Assembly (NCBI GenBank): GCA_025457625.1
Contig: JALOUA010000003.1
Coordinates: 1-38,652 of the forward strand
Length of the DNA: 38,652 nucleotides
Direction of reading: 5' to 3'
DNA from: Akkermansiaceae bacterium
GTDB lineage: Bacteria > Verrucomicrobiota > Verrucomicrobiia > Verrucomicrobiales > Akkermansiaceae
Made by a program: the position numbers and the translations under genes. Below, piece after piece: positions 1 to 9,128 of this stretch; positions within the stretch are counted from its first letter, which is position 1; the number at the start of each line of letters is the position of its first letter. A model generated the notes under the pieces. It did not search any database, was not told where the DNA came from, and worked only from the letters and a program-made list of their open reading frames with translations.

Positions 1-1
1 T

Positions 2-280
2 GCCAGCGCCGGTTATCTGTTCAACGAGAACTCGATGAACACCGAGTTTTACAGCCCGACGGTGGCGGATCTTGACCGGCATTTTTTTACCATCGGTGTC
101 GGCCGCCAATGGTCGCGCTACACGGTGGATTTCGGCTACCAATACGGTTTCGCGCAGACCCGCGAGGTCTCCGGCAGCCGTCCGCCCTCCCAGCCCGGCA
201 GCTTCGCCGGACAGAACGGCGACGGCAAATACGACTTCACGAGCCACGCGCTGTTGCTCTCGTTCGGCGTGAAATTCTAA
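2..280 (+). CDS. C-terminal part of an OmpP1/FadL-family outer membrane beta-barrel protein (5' truncated by window edge)
   Basis: Frame is open from base 2 (ASAGYLFNENSMNTEFYSPTVADLDRHFFTIGVGRQW...); alternating beta-strand pattern ending in ...LLLSFGVKF with a terminal Phe, typical of outer membrane barrels; FadL-like 'D..RHFFTIGVGRQW' segment. Confidence 0.75.
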   Translation, partial: ASAGYLFNENSMNTEFYSPTVADLDRHFFTIGVGRQWSRYTVDFGYQYGFAQTREVSGSRPPSQPGSFAGQNGDGKYDFTSHALLLSFGVKF

Positions 281-461
281 GCGGCCTGCAAAGTAGTTTG
301 GGTTTCCAAAATACCGGAAACCTCAATATGTGGCGGCTTAATGCAATCGCCCATACGCCATTTAGTATGGTTTCAGGGGTTTCGTTGCGGAGCAGGGAAA
401 GGGCGGCTAGTTTTTGCGAACGCCCACTTCCCTCTCGGGCGGAAAGCCAACTCCTGTCACC

Positions 462-3400
462 ATGTATCTCAAAACTCTGGAAATCCACGGCTTCAAGTCC
501 TTTGCCGACAAGACGGTCTTTGAATTCGCCGAAGGCGTCACCGGCATCGTCGGTCCCAACGGCTGCGGCAAGTCGAACGTGGTCGATGCCATCCGCTGGG
601 TGCTCGGCGAGACCTCGGCCAAGGCGCTGCGCGGTGGTGAAATGGCGGACGTCATTTTCAACGGCACGGAAAAACGCAAGCCGCTCGGCATGGCGGAAGT
701 CACCCTGACGATGGCGGATTGCGAAGGGCCGCTCAAAGTGGATTTCAACGAGGTCGCCATCACCCGCCGGGTGTTCCGCGACGGCAAGTCGGAATACCGG
801 ATCAACAACACGCTCTGCCGCCTCAAGGACATCCATGACATGCTCATGGACACCGGCATCGGCCGCACCGCCTACTCGATCATGGCGCAGGGACAAATCG
901 ACCAGATCCTCTCCTCGAAGCCCGAGGAACGCCGCGCGGTGTTCGAGGAGGCCGCGGGCATCACGAAATTCAAGCGCGAGAAGAAGGAGGCGCTGCGCAA
1001 ACTGGAATACACCGAGGCCAACCTGCTGCGGGTTTCCGACGTGCTCGCCGAGCAGGAACGCCGGATGAATTCGCTCAAACGTCAGGTCGCCAAAGCCCGC
1101 CGCTATCAGGCGCTGGCCGCCGACACGCGCGTGCTCGACACCCATTTGAGCCACCGCAGATATGTCGAACTCACCGCCGAGCGCGACGAGCTCCTGACCT
1201 CGATCCGCGGCCTTGAAGTGCGCGACACCGAGTTGGAAATGATGCTTCCCGCAAAGGAGGAGGCCGTCGCCGCGGCCCGCGCCGCCGCGCGCACCTTCGA
1301 GGGTGAACTCGCCGAACTGCGCGGCCGCCTCAACGAACACCGCAACGCGCTCAACTCCGCCGAGGGCCGCATGGCCTTCAACGAGGAACGCAAGGCCGAG
1401 CTCGACAGCCGCATCCGCCAGAACCACGAGGACATTTTCTCCACCCGCGAAAAACTCGCGCAGCAGGAGTTCGATTTCATCGCCGCCAACGAATCGCTCG
1501 ACCAGCTCAGCCGCCTGATCGCGGAAAAGGAATTGCAACTCGCCGAACAGGAAACCCGCACCCAAAACACCCGTGAGGAACGCGAGCGCATCGAGTCCGC
1601 GCTGCGCGAAACCCGCGGCGAGGCGAACCGCACGCAGACGCTCATCGCCACGCTTCAGGCGAAAATCGAGAGCGCGCTTTCCCAGCTCGAAGGCACCCGC
1701 GAACGCGCCCGCCAGCTCGCCGATGAGGAACAGCGCCTCAATCTGGAGCTTGAGGAATTCCGCGCCGAGCAGTCCCGCATCGCCAGCGAGGTGGAAAGCA
1801 CCGGCTCACAGCTCGCCGAACTGGAAGAGACCTTCCGCAGCGCCGAGCGCTCCTATCAGCACACCCGCGGCGACCTTGATGCCGCCCGCACCGCGGCCAT
1901 CGAGTCCAACAAGATTCTCGCCCAGCGCTCGGCGCGTTTCGAAGCCGTGCGCCAGCTCGTCGAAAGCGGCGAAGGTTTTGAAAAAGGCACCCAGAACGTG
2001 CTGCAGGGCCTCGGCGAGCCGGATCAGTTCAAACCCGGCATCCATGGTGCGCTCGCTTCGTTCATCGAGGCGGACAACAGCTGCGCCCGCGCCATTGAGG
2101 CCGCGCTCGGCACTCATCTGCATGCCGTGCTTGTCCATGACCAGGCCGCGGCGGAGGCCATCATCGAACGCCTCACCGAAAAACAACTCGGCGTCGCCGC
2201 AATTCTTCCCGAGAGCTTTGTGCCACACGCGAAAGGCACGCAGATGGAATCCCTGCCCGAAGGCGCAACCGCCTGGGCGCTCGACCGCATCAAGTCCGAC
2301 AAGCGGATCTCCGGAGTGATCGAACGTTTGTTAGAGAAAGTGCTCATCGTGCCGAATCTAACCACCGCCCTGCGCCTGCGCTGCAACCATCCCGGCGTCA
2401 CCTTCGTCACGCTGGCCGGCGTGATGCTCGGCGGCGAGGGCATGCTGCGCGGCGGCGCATCCAAGGAGGGATCCACCTCCGTGCTGGAACTGCGCAACGA
2501 ACTGCGTTCGCTCGAAGCCGAAGTCGTTTCTCTAACAGCCTCCGACGAGGCTGCCCGCAACCGTGTGGGCGAGCTCGAATCCAACCTCGAGCGCCTGCGC
2601 GAGGAGGTCGAGATTTCCCGCGAACGCCTGCAACGCCGGAAGGTCGAACTCTCCACACTGCAAGGCCAGCTCAGCCTGGCCACCCGCGAGGTGGAGAACT
2701 TCGAATCCAAGGCCGAAAACGTCCGCTGGGAGCGCGGCGAACTGGAAAACCGCGAACGCGCCGCCGCCGAAGGACGCGAGCAAATGGAAGGCGAGCTCGC
2801 CGCAGCGCGCGAACGTCTGGAAGCACTCGAAACGGAAACCCGCCGCCTGCAATCGGAGGCGGAATCGGCCGTCCACCGCGAGCAACAACTCAACGCCACC
2901 CTCGGCGAATTGCGCACCGAACTCGCCGTCGAGCGCCGCGCCAAACAGGCCGCCGAGGAGCAGCAGAAACCGATGGAAGCCCGCCTGTCGGAACTGCGCG
3001 AGGTTTCCATCCGCCGCGAGGCCGAGATCGAATCGTTCAACCAGCGGATCGAAGCCGCCACTTCCGAGAACACCCGCCTCGCCGAGGAATGCGAAACCCA
3101 CCGCGCCGAGGTTGAAGACCTGCAAGTGGAAATCGAATCCCGCGCCGCCGGCCGCGCCGAGTTGCTGGAGGCCATCGAAACCGCCGAAACCCAGCTCGCG
3201 GCCGTGCGCCGCGACCATGCCAAAATCGCCGAGCAGAAAGGCCGCGAGGAAGTGGCCGCCACCAAGCTCGACCTGCGCCTGGAAAACCTCACCAACATGA
3301 TCCAGGAGCGCTATCAGCTCGATCTCGCCACCTTCGAGCCGGATGCCCACGCGCTGCTCGCCAGCATCGCCTCGCAAAAGGCCCTGCAAGCAAGGAGCGG

Positions 3401-4244
3401 AAGACAGGTCACTGTGGAGTCCGACTCGTCCGACTCGTCAGACGACGACATGCCCACCGTCGTCGTGGATGGCACCAGCGAGGACGAAATCGAAATCCCC
3501 GGCGAAACCACCGGCGAGCCGGATTGGAATTTCGTCGAGATGATCGTCACCGACATCAAGCGCCGCCTCGATGCGATGGGCCCGGTCAACCTCGATGCCA
3601 TCGAGGAGTTCGAGGAACTCGAGGAACGATACAACTTCCTGCGCAACCAGCACGACGACCTCGTTTCCTCCAAAACCGAACTGCTTGAAGTCATCGAGCG
3701 CATCAACGAGGAAACCCGGCGTTTGTTCGCCGAAACCTTCGCCCAGGTGCGCATCAACTTCCAGACGATGTTCAAGGAACTCTTCGGCGAGAAAGGCCAG
3801 GCCGACCTCACGCTGCTCGACGAGAACGACCCGCTCGAATCCGGCATCGAGGTCATCGCCAAGCCGCCGGGCAAGAAGCTGCAATCCATCACGCTTCTAT
3901 CAGGTGGCGAGCGCTCGATGACGGCCGTCGCGCTGTTGTTCTCGATCTACATGATCAAGCCCAGCCCGTTCTGCGTGCTCGACGAGCTCGACGCCCCGCT
4001 CGACGAATCCAACATCGGCCGCTTCATCAAGGTGCTCGACCGCTTCATCGACCGCTCGCAGTTCATCATCGTCACCCACTCGAAGCGCACGATGAGCCGC
4101 GCCGACGTGATGTATGGCGTGACCATGGAGGAGTTCGGCGTTTCCAAGCCCGTCGGCATGCGGCTCACCGCCGCCGACGACACGAAGACCGGCAAGGAAA
4201 CCAAATCCGCAGCGCAGAAAGCCGCACTCAGGCTCGACTCTTGA
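462..4244 (+). CDS. smc: Chromosome segregation protein SMC
   Basis: MYLKTLEIHGFKSFADKT start, Walker A GPNGCGKSN, long coiled coils, hinge region, signature LLSGGERSMTA, Walker B PFCVLDELDAPLD. ORF opens at 414 but 462 fits the canonical N-terminus. Confidence 0.96.
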   Translation: MYLKTLEIHGFKSFADKTVFEFAEGVTGIVGPNGCGKSNVVDAIRWVLGETSAKALRGGEMADVIFNGTEKRKPLGMAEVTLTMADCEGPLKVDFNEVAITRRVFRDGKSEYRINNTLCRLKDIHDMLMDTGIGRTAYSIMAQGQIDQILSSKPEERRAVFEEAAGITKFKREKKEALRKLEYTEANLLRVSDVLAEQERRMNSLKRQVAKARRYQALAADTRVLDTHLSHRRYVELTAERDELLTSIRGLEVRDTELEMMLPAKEEAVAAARAAARTFEGELAELRGRLNEHRNALNSAEGRMAFNEERKAELDSRIRQNHEDIFSTREKLAQQEFDFIAANESLDQLSRLIAEKELQLAEQETRTQNTREERERIESALRETRGEANRTQTLIATLQAKIESALSQLEGTRERARQLADEEQRLNLELEEFRAEQSRIASEVESTGSQLAELEETFRSAERSYQHTRGDLDAARTAAIESNKILAQRSARFEAVRQLVESGEGFEKGTQNVLQGLGEPDQFKPGIHGALASFIEADNSCARAIEAALGTHLHAVLVHDQAAAEAIIERLTEKQLGVAAILPESFVPHAKGTQMESLPEGATAWALDRIKSDKRISGVIERLLEKVLIVPNLTTALRLRCNHPGVTFVTLAGVMLGGEGMLRGGASKEGSTSVLELRNELRSLEAEVVSLTASDEAARNRVGELESNLERLREEVEISRERLQRRKVELSTLQGQLSLATREVENFESKAENVRWERGELENRERAAAEGREQMEGELAAARERLEALETETRRLQSEAESAVHREQQLNATLGELRTELAVERRAKQAAEEQQKPMEARLSELREVSIRREAEIESFNQRIEAATSENTRLAEECETHRAEVEDLQVEIESRAAGRAELLEAIETAETQLAAVRRDHAKIAEQKGREEVAATKLDLRLENLTNMIQERYQLDLATFEPDAHALLASIASQKALQARSGRQVTVESDSSDSSDDDMPTVVVDGTSEDEIEIPGETTGEPDWNFVEMIVTDIKRRLDAMGPVNLDAIEEFEELEERYNFLRNQHDDLVSSKTELLEVIERINEETRRLFAETFAQVRINFQTMFKELFGEKGQADLTLLDENDPLESGIEVIAKPPGKKLQSITLLSGGERSMTAVALLFSIYMIKPSPFCVLDELDAPLDESNIGRFIKVLDRFIDRSQFIIVTHSKRTMSRADVMYGVTMEEFGVSKPVGMRLTAADDTKTGKETKSAAQKAALRLDS

Positions 4245-4277
4245 TCCGGCAACAATCTCCCGACAGGAGAGGGCAAC

Positions 4278-4319
4278 GGGGGTGGAGCAACGGGTCCGGC
4301 CGGACCCTGCTCCACCCCC
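4278..4319. terminator. Very stable inverted repeat between convergent smc and PBP2 genes; possible bidirectional terminator or other structured element
   Basis: gggggtggagca-ac-gggtccgg/ccggaccc-tgctccaccccc: 20 paired positions with a 2-nt bulge; no clear T-tract on either side. Confidence 0.5.
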
Positions 4320-4389
4320 AATGGTTCTGCCACGCGCGGACTCCTCCCACATCCCGTTCTCTCCTACGGGCCTGCATTGCGGAAACGCC

Positions 4390-6519
4390 TCAAGGTTCCT
4401 CCACTCCGTTCTCGATCACCTCGTCGGTCTCCACGGGAATGGCGCGGATCGCACGGGGTGCCGGAGCGGGTTGCCCTGCTTCATGATCATCGGCCGGATC
4501 CTCGAAATCGTTGTCCAGCGGTTCGACCGGCAGTGCCCTGAGCGGCACGTCGTTGCCGGGCGGGCGGCTGTAGCCCTCGCTCGCCGGCTCGCCATCCTCG
4601 GACACGATCTCCGCGACGGGTGCCACCACGCCCGCCGATTCATCGATGACGACAAGCGCCTTCTGCGGCGGCGCGATGGTGTCCTTGATGTCGTCCTTGA
4701 TGCCTTCGAAAAACTTTTTGACCATCGGCGCGGCCATGCGTCCGCCCGAGACCTTTTCGTTGGGGCGGCCCTCGTAAAGCACGGCGAAGGAATAACGCGG
4801 GTTGTCCTCCGGCAGGAATCCGGCGAACCACGCCAGCCGCTGGTTTTTCGACTTGGGCCCCCACTGCGCGGTGCCGGTCTTGCCACACAATTTGGTATAA
4901 CTGAGTCCGGCGCTGCGGCCCGTGCCGCCACCTTCATTGACGGTATCCGCCATGCCCGCGCGCACCACCTCCACCGCATGGGGATCGACGCCGAGCCAGT
5001 TCTTGCGCTCCGGAATGGGCGCCTTGACCACCCGCCCGCGGCTGTCCTGCACCTGGCGGATGAGATGGAGCTTGGGCAGCGCGCCGCCGTTGGCAATACC
5101 GGCCATCGCCTGCGCCACCTGCAGGGGCGATGCAAGAAGGCTGCCCTGTCCGATCGACAGGTTCGCGGTGTCCCCGTCGAGGATCCGGCGCTTCTCATGC
5201 TTGAGCATCCAGTCGTCGCTGGGCACGAGGCCCGGCGTCTCGCCGATCAGCGGCAGCCCGCTGCGCTCGCCGAAACCCAGGCGCCTGGACAGGCCGAGGA
5301 AAACCGACGGACCGGTCCGGATGCCAACCTGATAGAACCAGGTGTTGCACGAGCGGGCGATGGCGCGTTTCACGTTGATGTCCCCCTCGGGTGTCTTGGT
5401 CCAGTTGTTGAAGGTGTGGTTGCCGATGGTGATGGCGGCCGGGCAGTAAATCGTCGAGTCCTCCGTCACCACGCCATTGTTGAGTGCGGCGAGCGCGACG
5501 ACCGGCTTGTAGGAGGATGCCGGCGGATAGGCCGATTGGAAGGCGCGGCCATACAGCGGCGTGGCGGGATCCTCGTTGAGCGCCTTGAATTCCACCTCGC
5601 TGATCCCGGGAATGAAGCGGTTGAGGTCGAATGACGGCCGCGAAGCCATCACCAGCACCTCGCCGGTGACGGCATCGAGCACCACGAAGGCACCGCGCTT
5701 GCAACCCTCGCGCAGGGTTTTCTCCGCCAGCAACTGCCACTTGAGATTGAGGGAGGTCACCAGCGTGCCACCCGGGCGCGGGCGCTTGACCTGTTCCTCC
5801 AGCAGCTTGTTGCCGCTTTCGTCGAACAGGAGTTTTTTCATGCCGGGCTCGCCGGCCAACTCGCTGTCGAAAAGTTTCTCCAGTCCGGCGCGGCCCTCGG
5901 ATTCCTCCCACAGCGGTTCGTTGAAATTGATCGGGCCGGTGGGCAGCCTGCCGACGCTGCCGGTGTATCCCAGAATGTGCGCGGCCACCTCGCCATGCGG
6001 ATAATACCGGCGGTAAACCGGATGCAGAACCAGCCCGGAGGTGAGCTTGGATTCCAAGTCCCGTGCCTCCTTCTCGCCGATTTGTCCCGTCACCAGCAAC
6101 GGCAGCCAGCGGCGGTGGCGGTAATGATCGAACAACTCGTCGTCGGAAAAAACCGTGATGTTGGCCATGACGGGCGCAAGCGCGGCAAGCCGCGCGCGCG
6201 CCCAGTTGATCACGAACCCGCGGTCCGCGTTTTCAAACTGCGGGTATTGCAAGGCCACCTGGTAAGCCACCTGGTTCTGCGCCATCGGCTCGCCCTCGCG
6301 GTCCACGATCATGCCGCGCGGCGCCGGAATCTTCAGTGTGATGGTGCGCGCGTCCCTGCGGGTGATGATCGCCCCGTCGGATGCGCTGCGCGTGACCGGT
6401 GCCTTGGCGGCCGGCCCGGTGCTGGCCAGCGCGGGATTCGTGGAATCCTGCGCAGGCGCCATCTGCATGACAAGCAGGGCGACCGAAAGCATGCGGCGGC
6501 TGAATCTGTGCGGCACCAT
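4390..6519 (-). CDS. mrdA: Penicillin-binding protein 2 (peptidoglycan D,D-transpeptidase)
   Basis: PBP dimer region (APRGMIVDREGEPMAQN), SxxK motif YPPASSYKP, SxN motif RSCNTWFYQ, KTG motif CGKTGTAQW; N-terminal hydrophobic segment. Start placed at MVPHRFSRRM because the longer ORF to 7656 is antisense to prs. Confidence 0.9.
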   Translation of the reverse strand: MVPHRFSRRMLSVALLVMQMAPAQDSTNPALASTGPAAKAPVTRSASDGAIITRRDARTITLKIPAPRGMIVDREGEPMAQNQVAYQVALQYPQFENADRGFVINWARARLAALAPVMANITVFSDDELFDHYRHRRWLPLLVTGQIGEKEARDLESKLTSGLVLHPVYRRYYPHGEVAAHILGYTGSVGRLPTGPINFNEPLWEESEGRAGLEKLFDSELAGEPGMKKLLFDESGNKLLEEQVKRPRPGGTLVTSLNLKWQLLAEKTLREGCKRGAFVVLDAVTGEVLVMASRPSFDLNRFIPGISEVEFKALNEDPATPLYGRAFQSAYPPASSYKPVVALAALNNGVVTEDSTIYCPAAITIGNHTFNNWTKTPEGDINVKRAIARSCNTWFYQVGIRTGPSVFLGLSRRLGFGERSGLPLIGETPGLVPSDDWMLKHEKRRILDGDTANLSIGQGSLLASPLQVAQAMAGIANGGALPKLHLIRQVQDSRGRVVKAPIPERKNWLGVDPHAVEVVRAGMADTVNEGGGTGRSAGLSYTKLCGKTGTAQWGPKSKNQRLAWFAGFLPEDNPRYSFAVLYEGRPNEKVSGGRMAAPMVKKFFEGIKDDIKDTIAPPQKALVVIDESAGVVAPVAEIVSEDGEPASEGYSRPPGNDVPLRALPVEPLDNDFEDPADDHEAGQPAPAPRAIRAIPVETDEVIENGVEEP

Positions 6520-6645
6520 GGGAGCGCGGCAAGCTAACGGCGTATCGGATCCAACGCAACGCCGAATCCCGGCAGCAAAGTGTTGCCGTCCCGCTGCTTG
6601 CCGTGAACAATCCCGCCGCCCGGCCACCGCGCCATGCCATTTCCC

Positions 6646-7572
6646 ATGAAACTCATCAGTGGAACCGCCCATCGCTCGCTCGCCGAGCGCATCGCCGACA
6701 ACCTCGGCCAACCGCTCGCCGACGTCCAGGTCACCGCGTTTCCCGACGGCGAGACTTTCGTCAAAATCAATGAAAACATCCGCGGCGAGGATGTTTTCAT
6801 CATCCAGCCGAGCTGCCCGCCCACCAACCACAACATCATGGAGCTGCTGATCATGGTGGACGCCGCGCGCCGCGCCAGTGCCGAGCGCATCACCGCGGTG
6901 ATGCCGTTTTTCGGCTACGCCCGCCAGGACCGCAAGGACCAGCCGCGCGTGCCCATCACCGCCAAACTCGTCGCCAACCTGCTCACCTCCGCCGGCGTCA
7001 ACCGGGTGCTCACCATGGACCTCCACGCACCGCAGATCCAGGGGTTCTTCGACATCCCCGTCGATCATCTCTACGCCAAGCCCGCGCTCATCGGCTATCT
7101 CCGCGAGCGCCACCCGGACACCTCCAACCTCACGGTCGTCTCGCCGGATGTCGGCGGAGTCAAGATGGCGCGCGCCTATGCCGAGGCCCTCGGCGCGGAA
7201 CTCGCCATCGTCGCCAAGCACCGCGTCAACGCCACCAGGGTCGAGGCGATGAACGTCATCGGCGAGGTCGAGGGCCGGGATGTCCTGCTCGTCGATGACA
7301 TGACCGAGACCGCCGGCACGCTCATGGCCGCCGCGGAAATCCTGCGCAAACACGGTGCCAAGCGCATCTACGCCGGCGTCTCCCATGCGGTGCTGGGTGA
7401 AATCGCCCACCAGCGCATCCGCGACTCCGAAATCGAGGAGGTCATCACCACCGACTCCGTGCCGCAGGCGGCCGGCCCCAAAGTCCACGTCGTCGGCATC
7501 GCGCCACTGCTCGGCGAGGCGATCCGCCGCATCCACAGCGGGCATTCCATCACCACGCTTTTCACCGTCTGA
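6646..7572 (+). CDS. prs: Ribose-phosphate pyrophosphokinase
   Basis: MKLISGTAHRSLAERIA..., FPDGE, PYFGYARQDRK-like (FFGYARQDRKD), PRPP-binding loop VLLVDDMTETAGTL. Confidence 0.95.
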   Translation: MKLISGTAHRSLAERIADNLGQPLADVQVTAFPDGETFVKINENIRGEDVFIIQPSCPPTNHNIMELLIMVDAARRASAERITAVMPFFGYARQDRKDQPRVPITAKLVANLLTSAGVNRVLTMDLHAPQIQGFFDIPVDHLYAKPALIGYLRERHPDTSNLTVVSPDVGGVKMARAYAEALGAELAIVAKHRVNATRVEAMNVIGEVEGRDVLLVDDMTETAGTLMAAAEILRKHGAKRIYAGVSHAVLGEIAHQRIRDSEIEEVITTDSVPQAAGPKVHVVGIAPLLGEAIRRIHSGHSITTLFTV

Positions 7573-7659
7573 AGGCGTCCGCGGCCGCCGTGAAAACTTT
7601 GTTGCAATGGGGCCGCCGCCATGATGTTCTCCGCCCGCGGTCGTCGGACCGTTCACCGT

Positions 7660-7746
7660 GCGCGCGTGGCGGAATTGGTAGACGCGCTAGATTCAGGTTC
7701 TAGTAGGGGCAACCCTGTGGAGGTTCGAGTCCTCTCGCGCGCACCA
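7660..7746 (+). tRNA. tRNA-Leu, anticodon CAG
   Basis: Acceptor GCGCGCG/CGCGCGC, GGCGGAATTGGTAGACGCG D-arm, anticodon stem CTAGA/TCTAG with loop TTCAGGT (CAG), long variable arm, GGTTCGAGTCC T-arm, encoded ACCA 3' end. Confidence 0.95.
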
Positions 7747-7771
7747 ATTTCCATCAACAAGTCGCCGCTTC

Positions 7772-9052
7772 ATGCTTGATATCCGCGTCATCCGCGAAAA
7801 CCCCGCCGCTGTGGAGGAACGCCTCAAATCACGCGGCGGCGACCACTGGAAACTCGTCGCCGCCGTGCTCGCCTGCGACGAGGCGCGCCGCAAGGCCGAG
7901 ACCGACAAACAACAGCTCCAGAACCAGCGGAAAACCATTTCCAAACAGATCGGCATGCTCAAGGCCAAGGGCGAGGACACCTCCCCCATCGAGGCCGAGG
8001 TCCGCGCCATCAACGAGCGGATCACCGCGCTGGACGTGCGCGCCGAGGATGCCGCCGCCGAGCAGAACGGCCTGCTGCTCAACATCCCCAACCTCACGCA
8101 CGACGCCTGCCCGGCCGGCGCGGACGAGAGCGCCAACCCGGTCGTCCGCGAGTGGAGCGGCAAACCCGACATCAGCGCGCCCAGGGACCACGTCGAACTC
8201 GCGCTGCACCACGGCCTCATCAACTGGGACGACGGCATCCGCGTCGCCGGTTCCGGTTTCGTCGTCTATCGCGGCAGGGGCGCGCGCCTCGAACGCGCGC
8301 TGATCAATTTCCTGTTGGATGCGCAAACCGCCAACGGCTACGAGGAGGTCAACGTCCCCCATCTCGTGAAGCGCGAGTGCATGGAAGGCACCGGGCAGCT
8401 TCCCAAGTTCGAGGATGACATGTATGGCACCGATGCCGATGAGAACGGCATCAACAGCCTGTTCCTCGCGCCCACCGCCGAGGTGCCCGTGACCAACCTC
8501 TACCGCGACACCATTCTATCAGAAGCCGACCTGCCGGTGAAGTTGGCGGCCTACACGCCGTGTTTCCGCCGCGAGGCCGGGTCCGCCGGGCGCGACAACA
8601 AGGGCATCATCCGCATGCACCAGTTCGACAAGGTCGAGCTCGTGCAGATCGTCCACCCGGATCATGGTTTCGAGGTTCTCGAACAACTCACCGGCCACGC
8701 CGAATCCATCCTGCAAAAACTCGGGCTGCATTACCGCGTCATTGAACTGTGCACCGGCGACATCGGCTTCTCCTCCGCCAAGACCTATGACATCGAAGTC
8801 TGGGCGCCCGGCCACGGCAAGTATCTGGAGGTTTCCAGTTGCTCGTGTTTCACCGACTATCAGGCGCGCCGCATGAAGCTGCGCTTCAAGGATGCCGAAG
8901 GCAAAAACCGCTTCCCCCACACGCTCAACGGCTCCGGCACCGCCCTGCCGCGCCTCTATGTGGCCTTGCTCGAACAATGCCAGCAAGCCGACGGCTCGAT
9001 CCGGATTCCGGATGCGCTTGTGCCCTACTTCGGCTCCGCCGAAATCGCCTGA
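7772..9052 (+). CDS. serS: Seryl-tRNA synthetase
   Basis: MLDIRVIRENPAAVEERLKSRG coiled-coil N-terminus; class II motifs (TAEVPVTNLYRD, CFRREAGSAGRDNKGIIRMHQFDKVE, NGSGTALPRLYVALLE). Confidence 0.96.
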   Translation: MLDIRVIRENPAAVEERLKSRGGDHWKLVAAVLACDEARRKAETDKQQLQNQRKTISKQIGMLKAKGEDTSPIEAEVRAINERITALDVRAEDAAAEQNGLLLNIPNLTHDACPAGADESANPVVREWSGKPDISAPRDHVELALHHGLINWDDGIRVAGSGFVVYRGRGARLERALINFLLDAQTANGYEEVNVPHLVKRECMEGTGQLPKFEDDMYGTDADENGINSLFLAPTAEVPVTNLYRDTILSEADLPVKLAAYTPCFRREAGSAGRDNKGIIRMHQFDKVELVQIVHPDHGFEVLEQLTGHAESILQKLGLHYRVIELCTGDIGFSSAKTYDIEVWAPGHGKYLEVSSCSCFTDYQARRMKLRFKDAEGKNRFPHTLNGSGTALPRLYVALLEQCQQADGSIRIPDALVPYFGSAEIA

Positions 9053-9128
9053 GGAGGCGGACGATCATGTCCAGGGCCGGCTTCGCGGGATTTATGGCTT
9101 TGCCATCATTTGTGCGTCCCGGGCGGGA

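Noticed and set aside
237-1565. 442-aa minus-strand ORF opposite smc
   Set aside because: Entirely antisense to strongly supported smc coding sequence; composition typical of a shadow ORF.
4282-5634. 450-aa plus-strand ORF opposite the PBP2 gene
   Set aside because: Antisense to a gene with intact SxxK, SxN and KTG motifs; repetitive R/G/H/A composition.
6520-7656. N-terminal extension of the 1088-aa minus-strand ORF upstream of the PBP2 start
   Set aside because: It is the complement of prs; PBP2 starts plausibly at 6519.
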